DNA of 64,000 nucleotides from a virus. A program made the translations under genes and the position numbers. The notes beneath the pieces were generated by a model. The model was given only the letters and a program-made list of their open reading frames with translations. It was not told where the DNA came from and searched no databases. The stretch covers positions 1 to 64,000 of the IMG/VR virus record IMGVR_UViG_3300045971_000354. The stretch is one strand, 5' to 3'. Shown piece by piece: positions 51,168 through 60,024 of the stretch; the first letter of the stretch is position 1, and every line of letters begins with the position of its first letter.

Positions 51168-53965
51168 TGGCTGATCCTTTGTTTACAGGTAAAAATTATA
51201 CATCTGCGCTAAAGCGAAATATTTTACATTCTTATAGATCTTGGGTTTATAATTTTTCGTTTGGTGCAGTACCTCCTACCGAACTAACAACTGAGGACTC
51301 AGTTCGCAAAGCTATTAAAAAATACAATGTGTTAACGTCGTCCGGTAAAGGTACTCAAGGAATGCAGGTAAGTGGAGATGCAGCTAGCTTACCTGGAGAT
51401 GTTTCTAGTCTTGTTGACGAATATAATAAATTGAGCCCCGGCCATTTTGACATGTATATTGATGATGTAGAAATTCAAAGTGTAATCACTGCCGGAACAC
51501 CATCAACTGGATCGTCTCAAGCATGCAACGTAAAATTTTCAGTATACGAGCCTTACAGTATCAACGGATTTATCGAAGCACTCCAAGTTGCTGCTCAAGC
51601 ATCGGGTTATACTGACTATATTAAGGCTACTTTTGCATTAGAGTTTACATTTCAAGGTTATCCAGATGATCAACCCGTTGAGAGTTCTGTTCCTCAAGAA
51701 GTTCCATTTTCTAGCAGATATTATATTATTACTATTACCGGGATTGAAGCTGACATAAATGAAAACGGAACAAAATATCGAGTTGATGCAGTCCCAATGA
51801 CTCACACAGGATTCGGTAATCCTAATAATCTGTTATTTGACATTAAAGTTGCTGGAGATTCGGTTAAAGAAATATTATCAAATTTCTTTAACGGTATAAA
51901 CGAATCGCTTCGTGCTAATGCTGTAAAGAGCAAAAGCTTAACTGATTCTGAGGCTGGGGTAAAATACGATACTTATGAATTATCAGTTCCTGATATTGTT
52001 GCACCCGGCGGCACCGCACAAGACACTACCCAAGCATTAATTTGTTCAAAAGATGACGGCCCGATCAAAACTCCTAAAAACTTATTTCAGCATCGCGTAT
52101 TATCTTCGCCAATGAATAAGGTACTTGAATCAAAAAACGTATTTCAAATGGGAGATCCTAAACAGTTTGCTAAAGGGTATGTTGCAACTGGCACAAAAGA
52201 TTCGTCTTCTAAACCAACTTCGGACAAAATTTCGTTAACTAACGGAACTGTGGTATTTTCCGCCGGCTCGAAAATACATGATTGTATTATGGCAGTCATT
52301 CGAGATAGTGAGTGGGTATCTCAGCATATAATGGCAGGAACATTAGCAGGCAGTGATTTGGTAGATGCTTATGGAATGTTTACATATTTTACTGTTCGAT
52401 TGGAAACAAGTTACGGCGATTTTGATAAAGTTCAAAACAGATATTTGTTTAATTATCGATTTATACTTGAACCTTATAAGATGCACTACACTAGAATTCC
52501 GGGGAATGAACAAGGTACATTTAACCCTTCTGCAATAAAAGATACCTTACAGAGGTCCTACAACTATATCTATACAGGTAAAAATCTTGATATAGTTAAA
52601 TTTAATTTAAAATTTGATAATTTATATTTCTCAGGAACTCCAGCAAACGCAGGTAATAGGCCTGCAGAAAACCCAACAACTCATTCTGCTAAACCTAACG
52701 GCGATGTTGAGAATAAGCATCCTAATTCAGCATTTGGTCAAGATCCTGCGGCATTCAAGTCTATGTCACCAGTTGCTCCACGAAGTACTGATGCATCACA
52801 AAGCCAACGCCCTGAAACAGTAGCCGGTCAAATACAAAATACACCTTATCAACGATTAGCATCGAATATGCATAAGGCAATTTTAGGTGGTGCTGAGTTA
52901 ATTACGGGAAAGTTAGATATATTTGGAGATCCTTATTATCTAACTACTGGCGGCACATTATCTAGAAATTTAAAAGTTAAAGAAGCGTACCTTACTGCTA
53001 ACGGAGAAGCAGAAGTTACACAAACTGCACTTTATATCAACATTGATTTTAGAAATCCAGTTGATATAAACACTACTGGATTTTTAGAGTTCTCTAAGCA
53101 AACTCCATTTAGCGGAATTTATCAAGTTACTATGGTTAATAGTTTATTTAAAGACGGGTTGTTTACCCAATCATTAGATGTGCTTCGCCTTCCTGGACAG
53201 GTATTAGATGGGTCGACTGCTGTTATTGCAAACGACAATAAGAGTGTTGCGGAGCCCGATGCTGCTACGGTTAAAAATTCTGCAGGAGCAACAGTTGTTG
53301 ATACGGGACCAAAAACAAATGCTGCCGGCCTTGCTAGCTTAGGACCTTCGGTTAATTCTGCCGCAGATGCATTTACTACCCCTTCCTCAGTTGCTATACC
53401 AACATTACCTACTGGCATACCAACATTACCTACTGGCATACCGACATTATCTGCCACTCCTCTTGCATCAGCCAGCGCCGCCCTAAGTTCCGGCGCCACA
53501 AATTTAGTTTCAGGTGCAACTAATGTAATTGCAGGAGCCGCAAAGCAACTACCGTCACTAACTTCTGCTGCTAGTTCTCTTGCTGCTAAAGCTACAAGCG
53601 CAGTGACCCCGGCAATTGCACAATTTAAATCTATTGATTTTGCAGCAATTGAAGCGACTGCAAAACAAGGGTTAGATCTATCTATTTTAAAACCAACGCC
53701 TGGCAGCGGAGAAACTTTATCAGATCTTCTTAAGAAGATTCCGCCAGCACAACCATTTTCGCTTCCGCCGCTTCCGCCACTTGATCCTAGCCTTGCACTT
53801 AGCATTAAAGCATCTGCGGATACATTAAAATCTGCAATACCTAGTATATCTGTTCCGAAATTTGGAGATAATTTAACCGGTCTTGCTAATAATGCAGTTA
53901 GTGGAGTAGCTAACCTTACTTCTAATTTACCTTCTGCCGCCGGCACAGTAGCTAAATTTATATAA
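51167..53965 (+). CDS. Baseplate hub-like structural protein, 932 aa (candidate gp27 role)
   Basis: The N-terminal 300 residues (FDMYIDDVEIQSVI, NVKFSVYEPYSINGFIEALQ, FTFQGYPDD, YRVDAVPMTHTGF) have the layout of gp27-type hub proteins: beta domains around the YEPY motif and a second barrel-like domain. Similar large proteins lie between gp53 and gp5 in aquatic T4-like phages, annotated only as structural. Residues about 700-932 are low-complexity Ala/Ser/Pro, with a tandem IPTLPTG repeat (53396-53455), and a Pro-rich segment. It directly precedes gp5, its expected partner. gp27 equivalence is inferred; T4 gp27 is only 391 aa. Confidence 0.6.
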   Translation: MADPLFTGKNYTSALKRNILHSYRSWVYNFSFGAVPPTELTTEDSVRKAIKKYNVLTSSGKGTQGMQVSGDAASLPGDVSSLVDEYNKLSPGHFDMYIDDVEIQSVITAGTPSTGSSQACNVKFSVYEPYSINGFIEALQVAAQASGYTDYIKATFALEFTFQGYPDDQPVESSVPQEVPFSSRYYIITITGIEADINENGTKYRVDAVPMTHTGFGNPNNLLFDIKVAGDSVKEILSNFFNGINESLRANAVKSKSLTDSEAGVKYDTYELSVPDIVAPGGTAQDTTQALICSKDDGPIKTPKNLFQHRVLSSPMNKVLESKNVFQMGDPKQFAKGYVATGTKDSSSKPTSDKISLTNGTVVFSAGSKIHDCIMAVIRDSEWVSQHIMAGTLAGSDLVDAYGMFTYFTVRLETSYGDFDKVQNRYLFNYRFILEPYKMHYTRIPGNEQGTFNPSAIKDTLQRSYNYIYTGKNLDIVKFNLKFDNLYFSGTPANAGNRPAENPTTHSAKPNGDVENKHPNSAFGQDPAAFKSMSPVAPRSTDASQSQRPETVAGQIQNTPYQRLASNMHKAILGGAELITGKLDIFGDPYYLTTGGTLSRNLKVKEAYLTANGEAEVTQTALYINIDFRNPVDINTTGFLEFSKQTPFSGIYQVTMVNSLFKDGLFTQSLDVLRLPGQVLDGSTAVIANDNKSVAEPDAATVKNSAGATVVDTGPKTNAAGLASLGPSVNSAADAFTTPSSVAIPTLPTGIPTLPTGIPTLSATPLASASAALSSGATNLVSGATNVIAGAAKQLPSLTSAASSLAAKATSAVTPAIAQFKSIDFAAIEATAKQGLDLSILKPTPGSGETLSDLLKKIPPAQPFSLPPLPPLDPSLALSIKASADTLKSAIPSISVPKFGDNLTGLANNAVSGVANLTSNLPSAAGTVAKFI
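53396..53455 (+). repeat. 21-bp tandem repeat encoding IPTLPTG
   Basis: Two identical 21-bp copies (53396-53416 and 53417-53437) and a partial third encode IPTLPTG-IPTLPTG-IPTLSAT in the low-complexity tail of the hub-like protein. Identical copies suggest recent slippage. Confidence 0.9.
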
Positions 53966-53974
53966 GGATCTGTA

Positions 53975-56143
53975 ATGGCAATAAACACCCGCTCTAGTCT
54001 CGAAATTCTCACCCGCCCTGGCCCGTTCTTAGGAAGGGTGGTTAATCACCTCGATGGCACTTATATGGGAACAATTGAAGTTGTTCTTCTTAAACCTACC
54101 ACTGGTGATCCTGACTACAACTCTGTTGCAATTCCTGTTAGATATTGCAGCCCATTTATGGGGGCAACTTCTCAAGACTTCGAAGGTAGTGATCCTTCAA
54201 ATATTAACGATGTTCAACGTTCATACGGAATGTGGATGGTACCACCTGATATCGGTACTACAGTTCTTGTTATTTTCCTTGACGGTGATATTAATCAAGG
54301 ATTTTGGATTGGCTGTGTTGGCGACATGTTTCAAAATCATATGGTGCCGGGCATTGCTGCTAGCCAGTATGTTTCAATGTCTGCAGATCAAAAGAAAAAA
54401 TACGGTACTAATTTACTCCCTGTCGGTGAATATCTTAAGAAAATTGGAAGAGAGGGTGACGAGATTGATAATAAAACTAAACCAGTTCATCCTTTTGCTG
54501 ATCGTCTGCTCGAACAAGGGTTGTTAATTGATACTATTCGCGGAGTAACTTCTAGCAGTGCACGTCGCGAAGTTCCTTCGGCAGTTTTCGGAATTTCAAC
54601 ACCGGGCCCAGTTGACAAAAGTGAAACCGGAACACGAGGAGATATTGGGTTTAGCGATAAAGTTAACACCTATGTTGGACGATTAGGCGGCTCGTCTTTT
54701 GTTATGGATGATGGTGATAAAGAAGGACAAAATGAATTAATTCGCATTAGAACTAGGACCGGGCATCAAATTTTAATGCACAATTCTAGTGATTTGATTT
54801 ATATAGGAAACAGTAAAGGTACTGCTTGGATAGAATTAACTTCTTCAGGAAAAATCGATATCTTTGCACAAGATAGTGTTAGCATACACAGCGAAAATGA
54901 CTTTAATTTTAGGGCAGACAGGGATGTTAATATTGAAGCAGGTAGAAATTTGAATGTTTCGGTTAAAGGAACATCACATACTGATGTTACCGGAGACTAC
55001 ATTCTCAATGTTACTAGAAATGGAGTAGTATCTATTGATATGAATCACCATCTTAGAGTTGGATCTAATTCGTATCTTACATCAGACGGTGACACACATG
55101 TTGAAGCAGCAAACATTTTTCAAAGTACCCCTGGTGTATTGCATTTAAAATCAGATGGTAGCTTGTTCGTGCAATCGGGTGCAACTATAAATCAAACAGC
55201 CGCATCAGATTGGAAAGTTAGTGCAGGTGGGTCTATTAGCGAGAATTCGGGAGCAGATTGGAAAGTTAGTGCAGGTGGGTCGTCAAATATTACTTCTAGT
55301 CATCACTTAGAAACTGCTGGCAAGATTGATATGAATGGTCCTTCTGCAACCGCAGCAGAGGCAGCAGAGGCAGCTACTGCGGCCGCTCTTGCAGAACATG
55401 CATCTCATCTTCCTACGTATAGCCTACCTAATACACAATCTGACGAAGGTTGGTCGAATGGACAGTTCTTTAAAGCAGAAGATCTTGTTTCTATTATGAA
55501 ACGTGTTCCTACGCACGAACCGTGGGCACATCACGAAAACATTAATCCTAACGAATTTAGTGTTGCAGGTACTGATTTAGGAGCCACTGAACTTACTCCT
55601 AGTGTGACAAAAAGTGCAGGAAGTGATACTACAATAAAATATAATGCCCTGCCTGCTACGGCCGGAACACCACCTGCTAAAACTGGTATTACAGAAGATG
55701 ATAATATTGCGGCGTTTCTTTGGACTATTCGAGTTTGCGAAGGTACATCGGGTTCTAAAGGATACAACACAATGTTTACTGGTAAAACATTCGATAGTTT
55801 TGCAGATCACCCAAGACAGGCAATTTCTGCAGGAGTCGCAGGAAAGAGTTTAACATCAACGGCCGCCGGCGCATATCAATTCTTGAGTTCTACTTGGGAC
55901 GAAGTACAGAAAGCTACTAAACTTCCTGATTTTAGCCCTGCAAGCCAGGACAAAGCTTGTATATTTTTGTTGAAGAGATTGAAAGCACTTGACGATATTA
56001 AAGCAGGACGTTTTAAACAGGCTATTGATAGATGTAAAACTACTTGGGCTAGTTTACCGGATAGCCCGTATAATCAGCATCCTAAGTCCCTTACATTTGC
56101 ATTAAACACTTATCAGGCCGGCGGCGGCACGGTAACAGCATAA
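53975..56143 (+). CDS. gp5: Baseplate hub spike gp5 with C-terminal lambda-R-type (GH104) lytic domain, 722 aa
   Basis: Central spike that punctures the outer membrane and opens the peptidoglycan. Order: N-terminal OB-fold (FLGRVVNHLDGTYMGTIEVVL ... GMWMVPPDIGTTVLVIFLDGDINQGFWIG), linker, triple-stranded beta-helix (about 288-460, with GKIDIFAQDSVSIHSENDF and KVSAGG repeats), Ala-rich linker, and a C-terminal 148-residue domain. That domain contains RVCEGTSGSKGYN (predicted catalytic Glu589), FDSFADHPR, AAGAYQFLSSTW, DFSPASQDKA, and QAIDRCKTTWASLP, closely matching lambda R transglycosylase. In T4 gp5 the lytic domain is a GH24 lysozyme between OB-fold and beta-helix. AAGGATC precedes the ATG. 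Confidence 0.93.
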   Translation: MAINTRSSLEILTRPGPFLGRVVNHLDGTYMGTIEVVLLKPTTGDPDYNSVAIPVRYCSPFMGATSQDFEGSDPSNINDVQRSYGMWMVPPDIGTTVLVIFLDGDINQGFWIGCVGDMFQNHMVPGIAASQYVSMSADQKKKYGTNLLPVGEYLKKIGREGDEIDNKTKPVHPFADRLLEQGLLIDTIRGVTSSSARREVPSAVFGISTPGPVDKSETGTRGDIGFSDKVNTYVGRLGGSSFVMDDGDKEGQNELIRIRTRTGHQILMHNSSDLIYIGNSKGTAWIELTSSGKIDIFAQDSVSIHSENDFNFRADRDVNIEAGRNLNVSVKGTSHTDVTGDYILNVTRNGVVSIDMNHHLRVGSNSYLTSDGDTHVEAANIFQSTPGVLHLKSDGSLFVQSGATINQTAASDWKVSAGGSISENSGADWKVSAGGSSNITSSHHLETAGKIDMNGPSATAAEAAEAATAAALAEHASHLPTYSLPNTQSDEGWSNGQFFKAEDLVSIMKRVPTHEPWAHHENINPNEFSVAGTDLGATELTPSVTKSAGSDTTIKYNALPATAGTPPAKTGITEDDNIAAFLWTIRVCEGTSGSKGYNTMFTGKTFDSFADHPRQAISAGVAGKSLTSTAAGAYQFLSSTWDEVQKATKLPDFSPASQDKACIFLLKRLKALDDIKAGRFKQAIDRCKTTWASLPDSPYNQHPKSLTFALNTYQAGGGTVTA

Positions 56144-56157
56144 GGAGTAAATATATC

Positions 56158-56598
56158 ATGGCCTATAAAAATATCGTAATTTCACCTGCTAATGTTAGTA
56201 ACCAACAATCTGTGAAACAAAGTCAGTTCTATAAAGGCTTTAGCACCGTTAACGATGCAAGTCTAACGAACAAGCTTTACGATTTTAAGCTAGTTGAACA
56301 AGACATAATGAATATGTTTCAGACAAAGCAAGGTGAGCGAGTAATGAATCCGACGTTTGGAACCGTGATTTGGAGTTTAATCTACGAGCCGTTCACCGAC
56401 GACATTAAACAACTAATTGCAGCAGATGTTACTCGAATATTAAACTATGATCCACGAGTGATTCCGACAAACATCGATATTACTGAAGCAGAATACGGTA
56501 TGATAATTGATGCTACACTGTTTTATGTTAATCAAAATCTTTCACAAAAGATGCAATTATTGTTTGATAAAGAATCAGGCGTAGTCACTGCACAATAA
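56158..56598 (+). CDS. gp25: Baseplate wedge protein gp25
   Basis: Small wedge subunit that nucleates sheath attachment. The family core is DFKLVEQDIMNMFQTKQGERVMNP followed by FGTVIWSLIYEPF (in pieces; residues about 42-78), where the E-R-x-M-x-P-x-F-G pattern is invariant in gp25/GpW proteins. Length 146 aa compared with 132 in T4. AAGGAG precedes the ATG; it lies between gp5 and gp6 as in related phages. Confidence 0.93.
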   Translation: MAYKNIVISPANVSNQQSVKQSQFYKGFSTVNDASLTNKLYDFKLVEQDIMNMFQTKQGERVMNPTFGTVIWSLIYEPFTDDIKQLIAADVTRILNYDPRVIPTNIDITEAEYGMIIDATLFYVNQNLSQKMQLLFDKESGVVTAQ

Positions 56599-56617
56599 AC
56601 ACCAACTTAATTTTATC

Positions 56618-56625
56618 AATAAATA
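56618..56625 (+). promoter_or_regulatory. Candidate late promoter before gp6 (AATAAATA)
   Basis: AATAAATA on the plus strand, 25 nt before the gp6 ATG in the 52-bp gap after gp25. A weak CAGGA site lies between. Confidence 0.4.
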
Positions 56626-56650
56626 TGTTATCCAGGACACTGCATAGCAT

Positions 56651-59600
56651 ATGATACCATCAACAAAAAACCAATTATTAGTTTCACAGACGTGGACTAA
56701 GATTTACCAAAGTTTCCGCAACGCAGACTTTCAAAGCTACGACTTTGATACGCTTCGTCGCACAATGATTACGTATCTGCGTGAAACCTATCCTGAAGAA
56801 TTTAATGATTACATAGATAGCAGTGAATATATTGCTCTTATTGACCTTATTGCGTACCTTGGCCAAAATTTAAGCTTCCGCATTGACTTAAATGCTCGCG
56901 AAAACTTCCTAGAAACTGCTCAACGTAAAGACAGTGTATTGCGCCTTGCACAACTTATTAGCTATAATCCTAAAAGAAACATTCCTGCCAATGGAATGTT
57001 AAAGATTACTTCTATTAAAACAAATGAAAGTGTAATAGATGCAAATGGTACAAACTTAGCCAATCGTACAGTTGGGTGGAACGATCCTACAAACACTAAT
57101 TGGTATCAACAGTTTGTTAGTATTCTAAATACAGCAATGCCCGGATCGTCAGTTTTTGGTCGCCCGCACGATTCTGGCCTTATTAATAACATCAAAACTG
57201 ATCAATACTTTGTAAACAACCAAGGAACTGATCTTCCTATTTTTAGTTTAAGCAAGTCAATTAACGGCACAAATATGACATTTGAAATTGCCGGCGCCAC
57301 ATTTAGCGGTAAAGACTATGTTTACGAAAATACACCAGTGCCCGGCGGCGAGTTTAGTTATATATTTCAAAACGATAATCAAGGTGCAGGTTCTTCTAAC
57401 TCTGGATTTTTTGTGCACTTCCGTCAAGGAACTATGGCATCAACTCAGTTTTCGATTACGCATCCTGTAGCAAATGAGCTTGTTGGAGTTAATGCTAACG
57501 GAATTAATAATAGCGATGTATGGCTTTGGCAATTAGACGGTTCTGGAAATTATAGTACACTGTGGACTAAAGTAGATGCATTAGTTGGAAACAACATAAT
57601 TTATAATAATCTTGCAAATAATATTAGAACAGTCTATGCAGTTAGCTCTAGAGCAAACGATCAGATTGATTTGAACTTTACGGACGGCGGATTTGGCGAT
57701 TTACCAAAAGGCACTTTTAGATTATTTTACCGTCAAAGTAACGGACAAACATATACAATTACTCCTGACCAACTTTCAGGGGTGAATATTACTATTCCTT
57801 ATGCTAATAAAGCAGGCAATATCTATAATCTTACACTAACTTTAAGTTTACAATATACTGTAACTAATAGTAGTGCGCCGGAGAGTATTGAAAGTATTAA
57901 GCAAAAAGCACCGCAAACATATTATCTACAAAACAGAATGATCACTGCGGAAGATTACAATGTCGGTCCTCTCAGTGTTGGGAATAATGTTTTAAAAGTT
58001 ACTAGTACCAATCGTGTTTCAAGCGGTATTTCTAAATATTTTGAACTATCTGATGTTAGCGGAAAATATTCTAGTACAGATATCTATGCACATGACGGAA
58101 TACTTTATAAAGATGCAAAACTATCTAGTTTTGAATTTAAGTTCACCTCGCGTAATGAAGTGTTTGCTGCAATAAAAAATTCTCTTGAACCAATAGTTGC
58201 AGCTAACGGCTTTAAGAATTTTTACTTTGAAAGAACTAACTATCCTCGTCCTGCATTTTCTAATTTAAAGATTAGTTGGTCGCTAGTTACTAAGAAAGTT
58301 GATCAATCAACTGGTTATTTTTCAAATGCCGATACATCACCAGTTCAGACTGGATATTTTAGTAGTAGTGATACCGCTTATATTACATCGGGCGCCTTAA
58401 TTAAATTTCAATATGTAGAAAGCGGCGTCACAAAAACTATTTGGTCAAAAGTTTTACAAGTTATCGGTGATGGTGCAAATTCCGGAAAAGGAGTGCTTAA
58501 TGATGGAACCGGCCCCATTGTTTTAACGGGTAAAATTCCTAATAAAGCAACTCCGGTAGAAATTATTCCTGCATTTGTTAGTGTGTTTAGCTATGCGTTT
58601 GAAACTCAGATGGTTAATCTCTGTGTTGCACAACGAAATTTTGCATTAAGTTTTGATAGAGTTTCAAGACAGTGGTTTATTATTACCGAATCTAATTTAG
58701 ATGCTATTTCAAATTTTGATTTAACATATCAAAGCGATATAAGCAATACGCAAAAAGATTCAAGTTGGATGATTTTATTCCAGTGGACTGGTATTGCATA
58801 CAAAGTATCTTACCGATCGTTAGAATATATTTTTGAAAGCGATAAACAAACTGCATTCTTTGTAGACTATTCTAATAACAATTATGATTATACTACAAAT
58901 AAAATTATTAAAGATCAAATTGATGTGTTAATGTTTAACCCGTTGCCAAATCCTAATACTGCTTCTCAAGGATTAGGTGTAGATTATCGTTGGCAAATTG
59001 ATAGCCCTGTCATTGAACCCGATGGATATATTGAACCTAAGAAAGTTGTTATTGGATTTTATAGCGCAAATAATGACGGTCAAATTGATACACCTGATGC
59101 ATTTACTGAAATCGTTAATCCTTATTATTCTGATAGCAACGGCACTTATCAAAATTTTATCTATTTTGAAATTTTAAGTGATAGAAATAGATATCAATTA
59201 ATGGCGGATCAAACATTAATTACTCCGTATGCAAATGAAACTTCTGCTCGAACTCTTGCGACCTCGCTAACAGAAGGACAGTTATTTTATTTTTACAACG
59301 ACGATGCAGTGACGAAATATACGAACGGCATGTTTGTTTTAGATACAACTCATTTTGCTAAATCTGGCCGCGCATCTATGAAGTTCCATTACATACACAA
59401 CAGCGGGCAAGAACGTAGAATAGATCCGGGAAAATCAAATATTATTGATATCTATGTGTTAACATCAGATTACGATAATGCATTTAGATCATATTTACAG
59501 TCTGGATCAACTACATTACCGTTAGCTCCGACAAGTCAAAGCTTAGAAAATAATTTTGCAGGTGCACTAGATACTATTAAGTCGATTTCGGATACACTAG

Positions 59601-60022
59601 TATTTCACCCTGCAAATTACAAAACATTATTTGGCTCTAAGTCGGCATTAAATTTACAAGGTACTTTCAAAGCAGTGCGAAATCCTACGAGGATAACTAG
59701 TGATAACGATCTGATTACAAGAATTCTTGCATCTATTAACAGTTTTTTTAGTGTTGATAATTGGGAGTTTGGTCAGTCGTTTAATTTTACAGAACTATCA
59801 ACCTACGTGCTAAATCAAATGACACCGGACATTTTAAATTTTATTATTGTTCCTAAGAATTCGAATATTCCGTTTGGTAGTTTATTTGAAATTGCATGTC
59901 AGTCTAACGAAATTTTAGTTAGCGGTGCAACAGCAAGCGACATAGAAATTATCGATTCAGTTACATCATCACAAATTAATGCAGTATCACCAATCATTAC
60001 AAATACAAATGCGAGCACATAA
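56651..60022 (+). CDS. gp6: Baseplate wedge protein gp6, 1123 aa
   Basis: Forms the inner ring of the baseplate by dimerising between wedges. The N-terminus has DFDTLRRTMITYLRETYPEEFNDYIDSSEYIALIDLIAYLGQNLSF (in pieces; residues about 34-80), then RENFLETAQRKDSVLRLAQLISYNPKR, the universal gp6/BPP J-type start. A second conserved segment is APQTYYLQNRMITAEDYN (about 430-450). It is much longer than T4 gp6 (660 aa), with the extra length in the C-terminal half, as in cyanophages. It ends 2 nt before the next gene. Confidence 0.92.
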   Translation: MIPSTKNQLLVSQTWTKIYQSFRNADFQSYDFDTLRRTMITYLRETYPEEFNDYIDSSEYIALIDLIAYLGQNLSFRIDLNARENFLETAQRKDSVLRLAQLISYNPKRNIPANGMLKITSIKTNESVIDANGTNLANRTVGWNDPTNTNWYQQFVSILNTAMPGSSVFGRPHDSGLINNIKTDQYFVNNQGTDLPIFSLSKSINGTNMTFEIAGATFSGKDYVYENTPVPGGEFSYIFQNDNQGAGSSNSGFFVHFRQGTMASTQFSITHPVANELVGVNANGINNSDVWLWQLDGSGNYSTLWTKVDALVGNNIIYNNLANNIRTVYAVSSRANDQIDLNFTDGGFGDLPKGTFRLFYRQSNGQTYTITPDQLSGVNITIPYANKAGNIYNLTLTLSLQYTVTNSSAPESIESIKQKAPQTYYLQNRMITAEDYNVGPLSVGNNVLKVTSTNRVSSGISKYFELSDVSGKYSSTDIYAHDGILYKDAKLSSFEFKFTSRNEVFAAIKNSLEPIVAANGFKNFYFERTNYPRPAFSNLKISWSLVTKKVDQSTGYFSNADTSPVQTGYFSSSDTAYITSGALIKFQYVESGVTKTIWSKVLQVIGDGANSGKGVLNDGTGPIVLTGKIPNKATPVEIIPAFVSVFSYAFETQMVNLCVAQRNFALSFDRVSRQWFIITESNLDAISNFDLTYQSDISNTQKDSSWMILFQWTGIAYKVSYRSLEYIFESDKQTAFFVDYSNNNYDYTTNKIIKDQIDVLMFNPLPNPNTASQGLGVDYRWQIDSPVIEPDGYIEPKKVVIGFYSANNDGQIDTPDAFTEIVNPYYSDSNGTYQNFIYFEILSDRNRYQLMADQTLITPYANETSARTLATSLTEGQLFYFYNDDAVTKYTNGMFVLDTTHFAKSGRASMKFHYIHNSGQERRIDPGKSNIIDIYVLTSDYDNAFRSYLQSGSTTLPLAPTSQSLENNFAGALDTIKSISDTLVFHPANYKTLFGSKSALNLQGTFKAVRNPTRITSDNDLITRILASINSFFSVDNWEFGQSFNFTELSTYVLNQMTPDILNFIIVPKNSNIPFGSLFEIACQSNEILVSGATASDIEIIDSVTSSQINAVSPIITNTNAST

Positions 60023-60024
60023 TA

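Noticed and set aside
53122-54012. 296-codon minus-strand frame opposite the hub-like protein and gp5 start
   Set aside because: It is antisense to the Ala/Pro-rich tail of the hub-like gene, with no ribosome-binding site or recognisable protein; the plus-strand genes are well supported.
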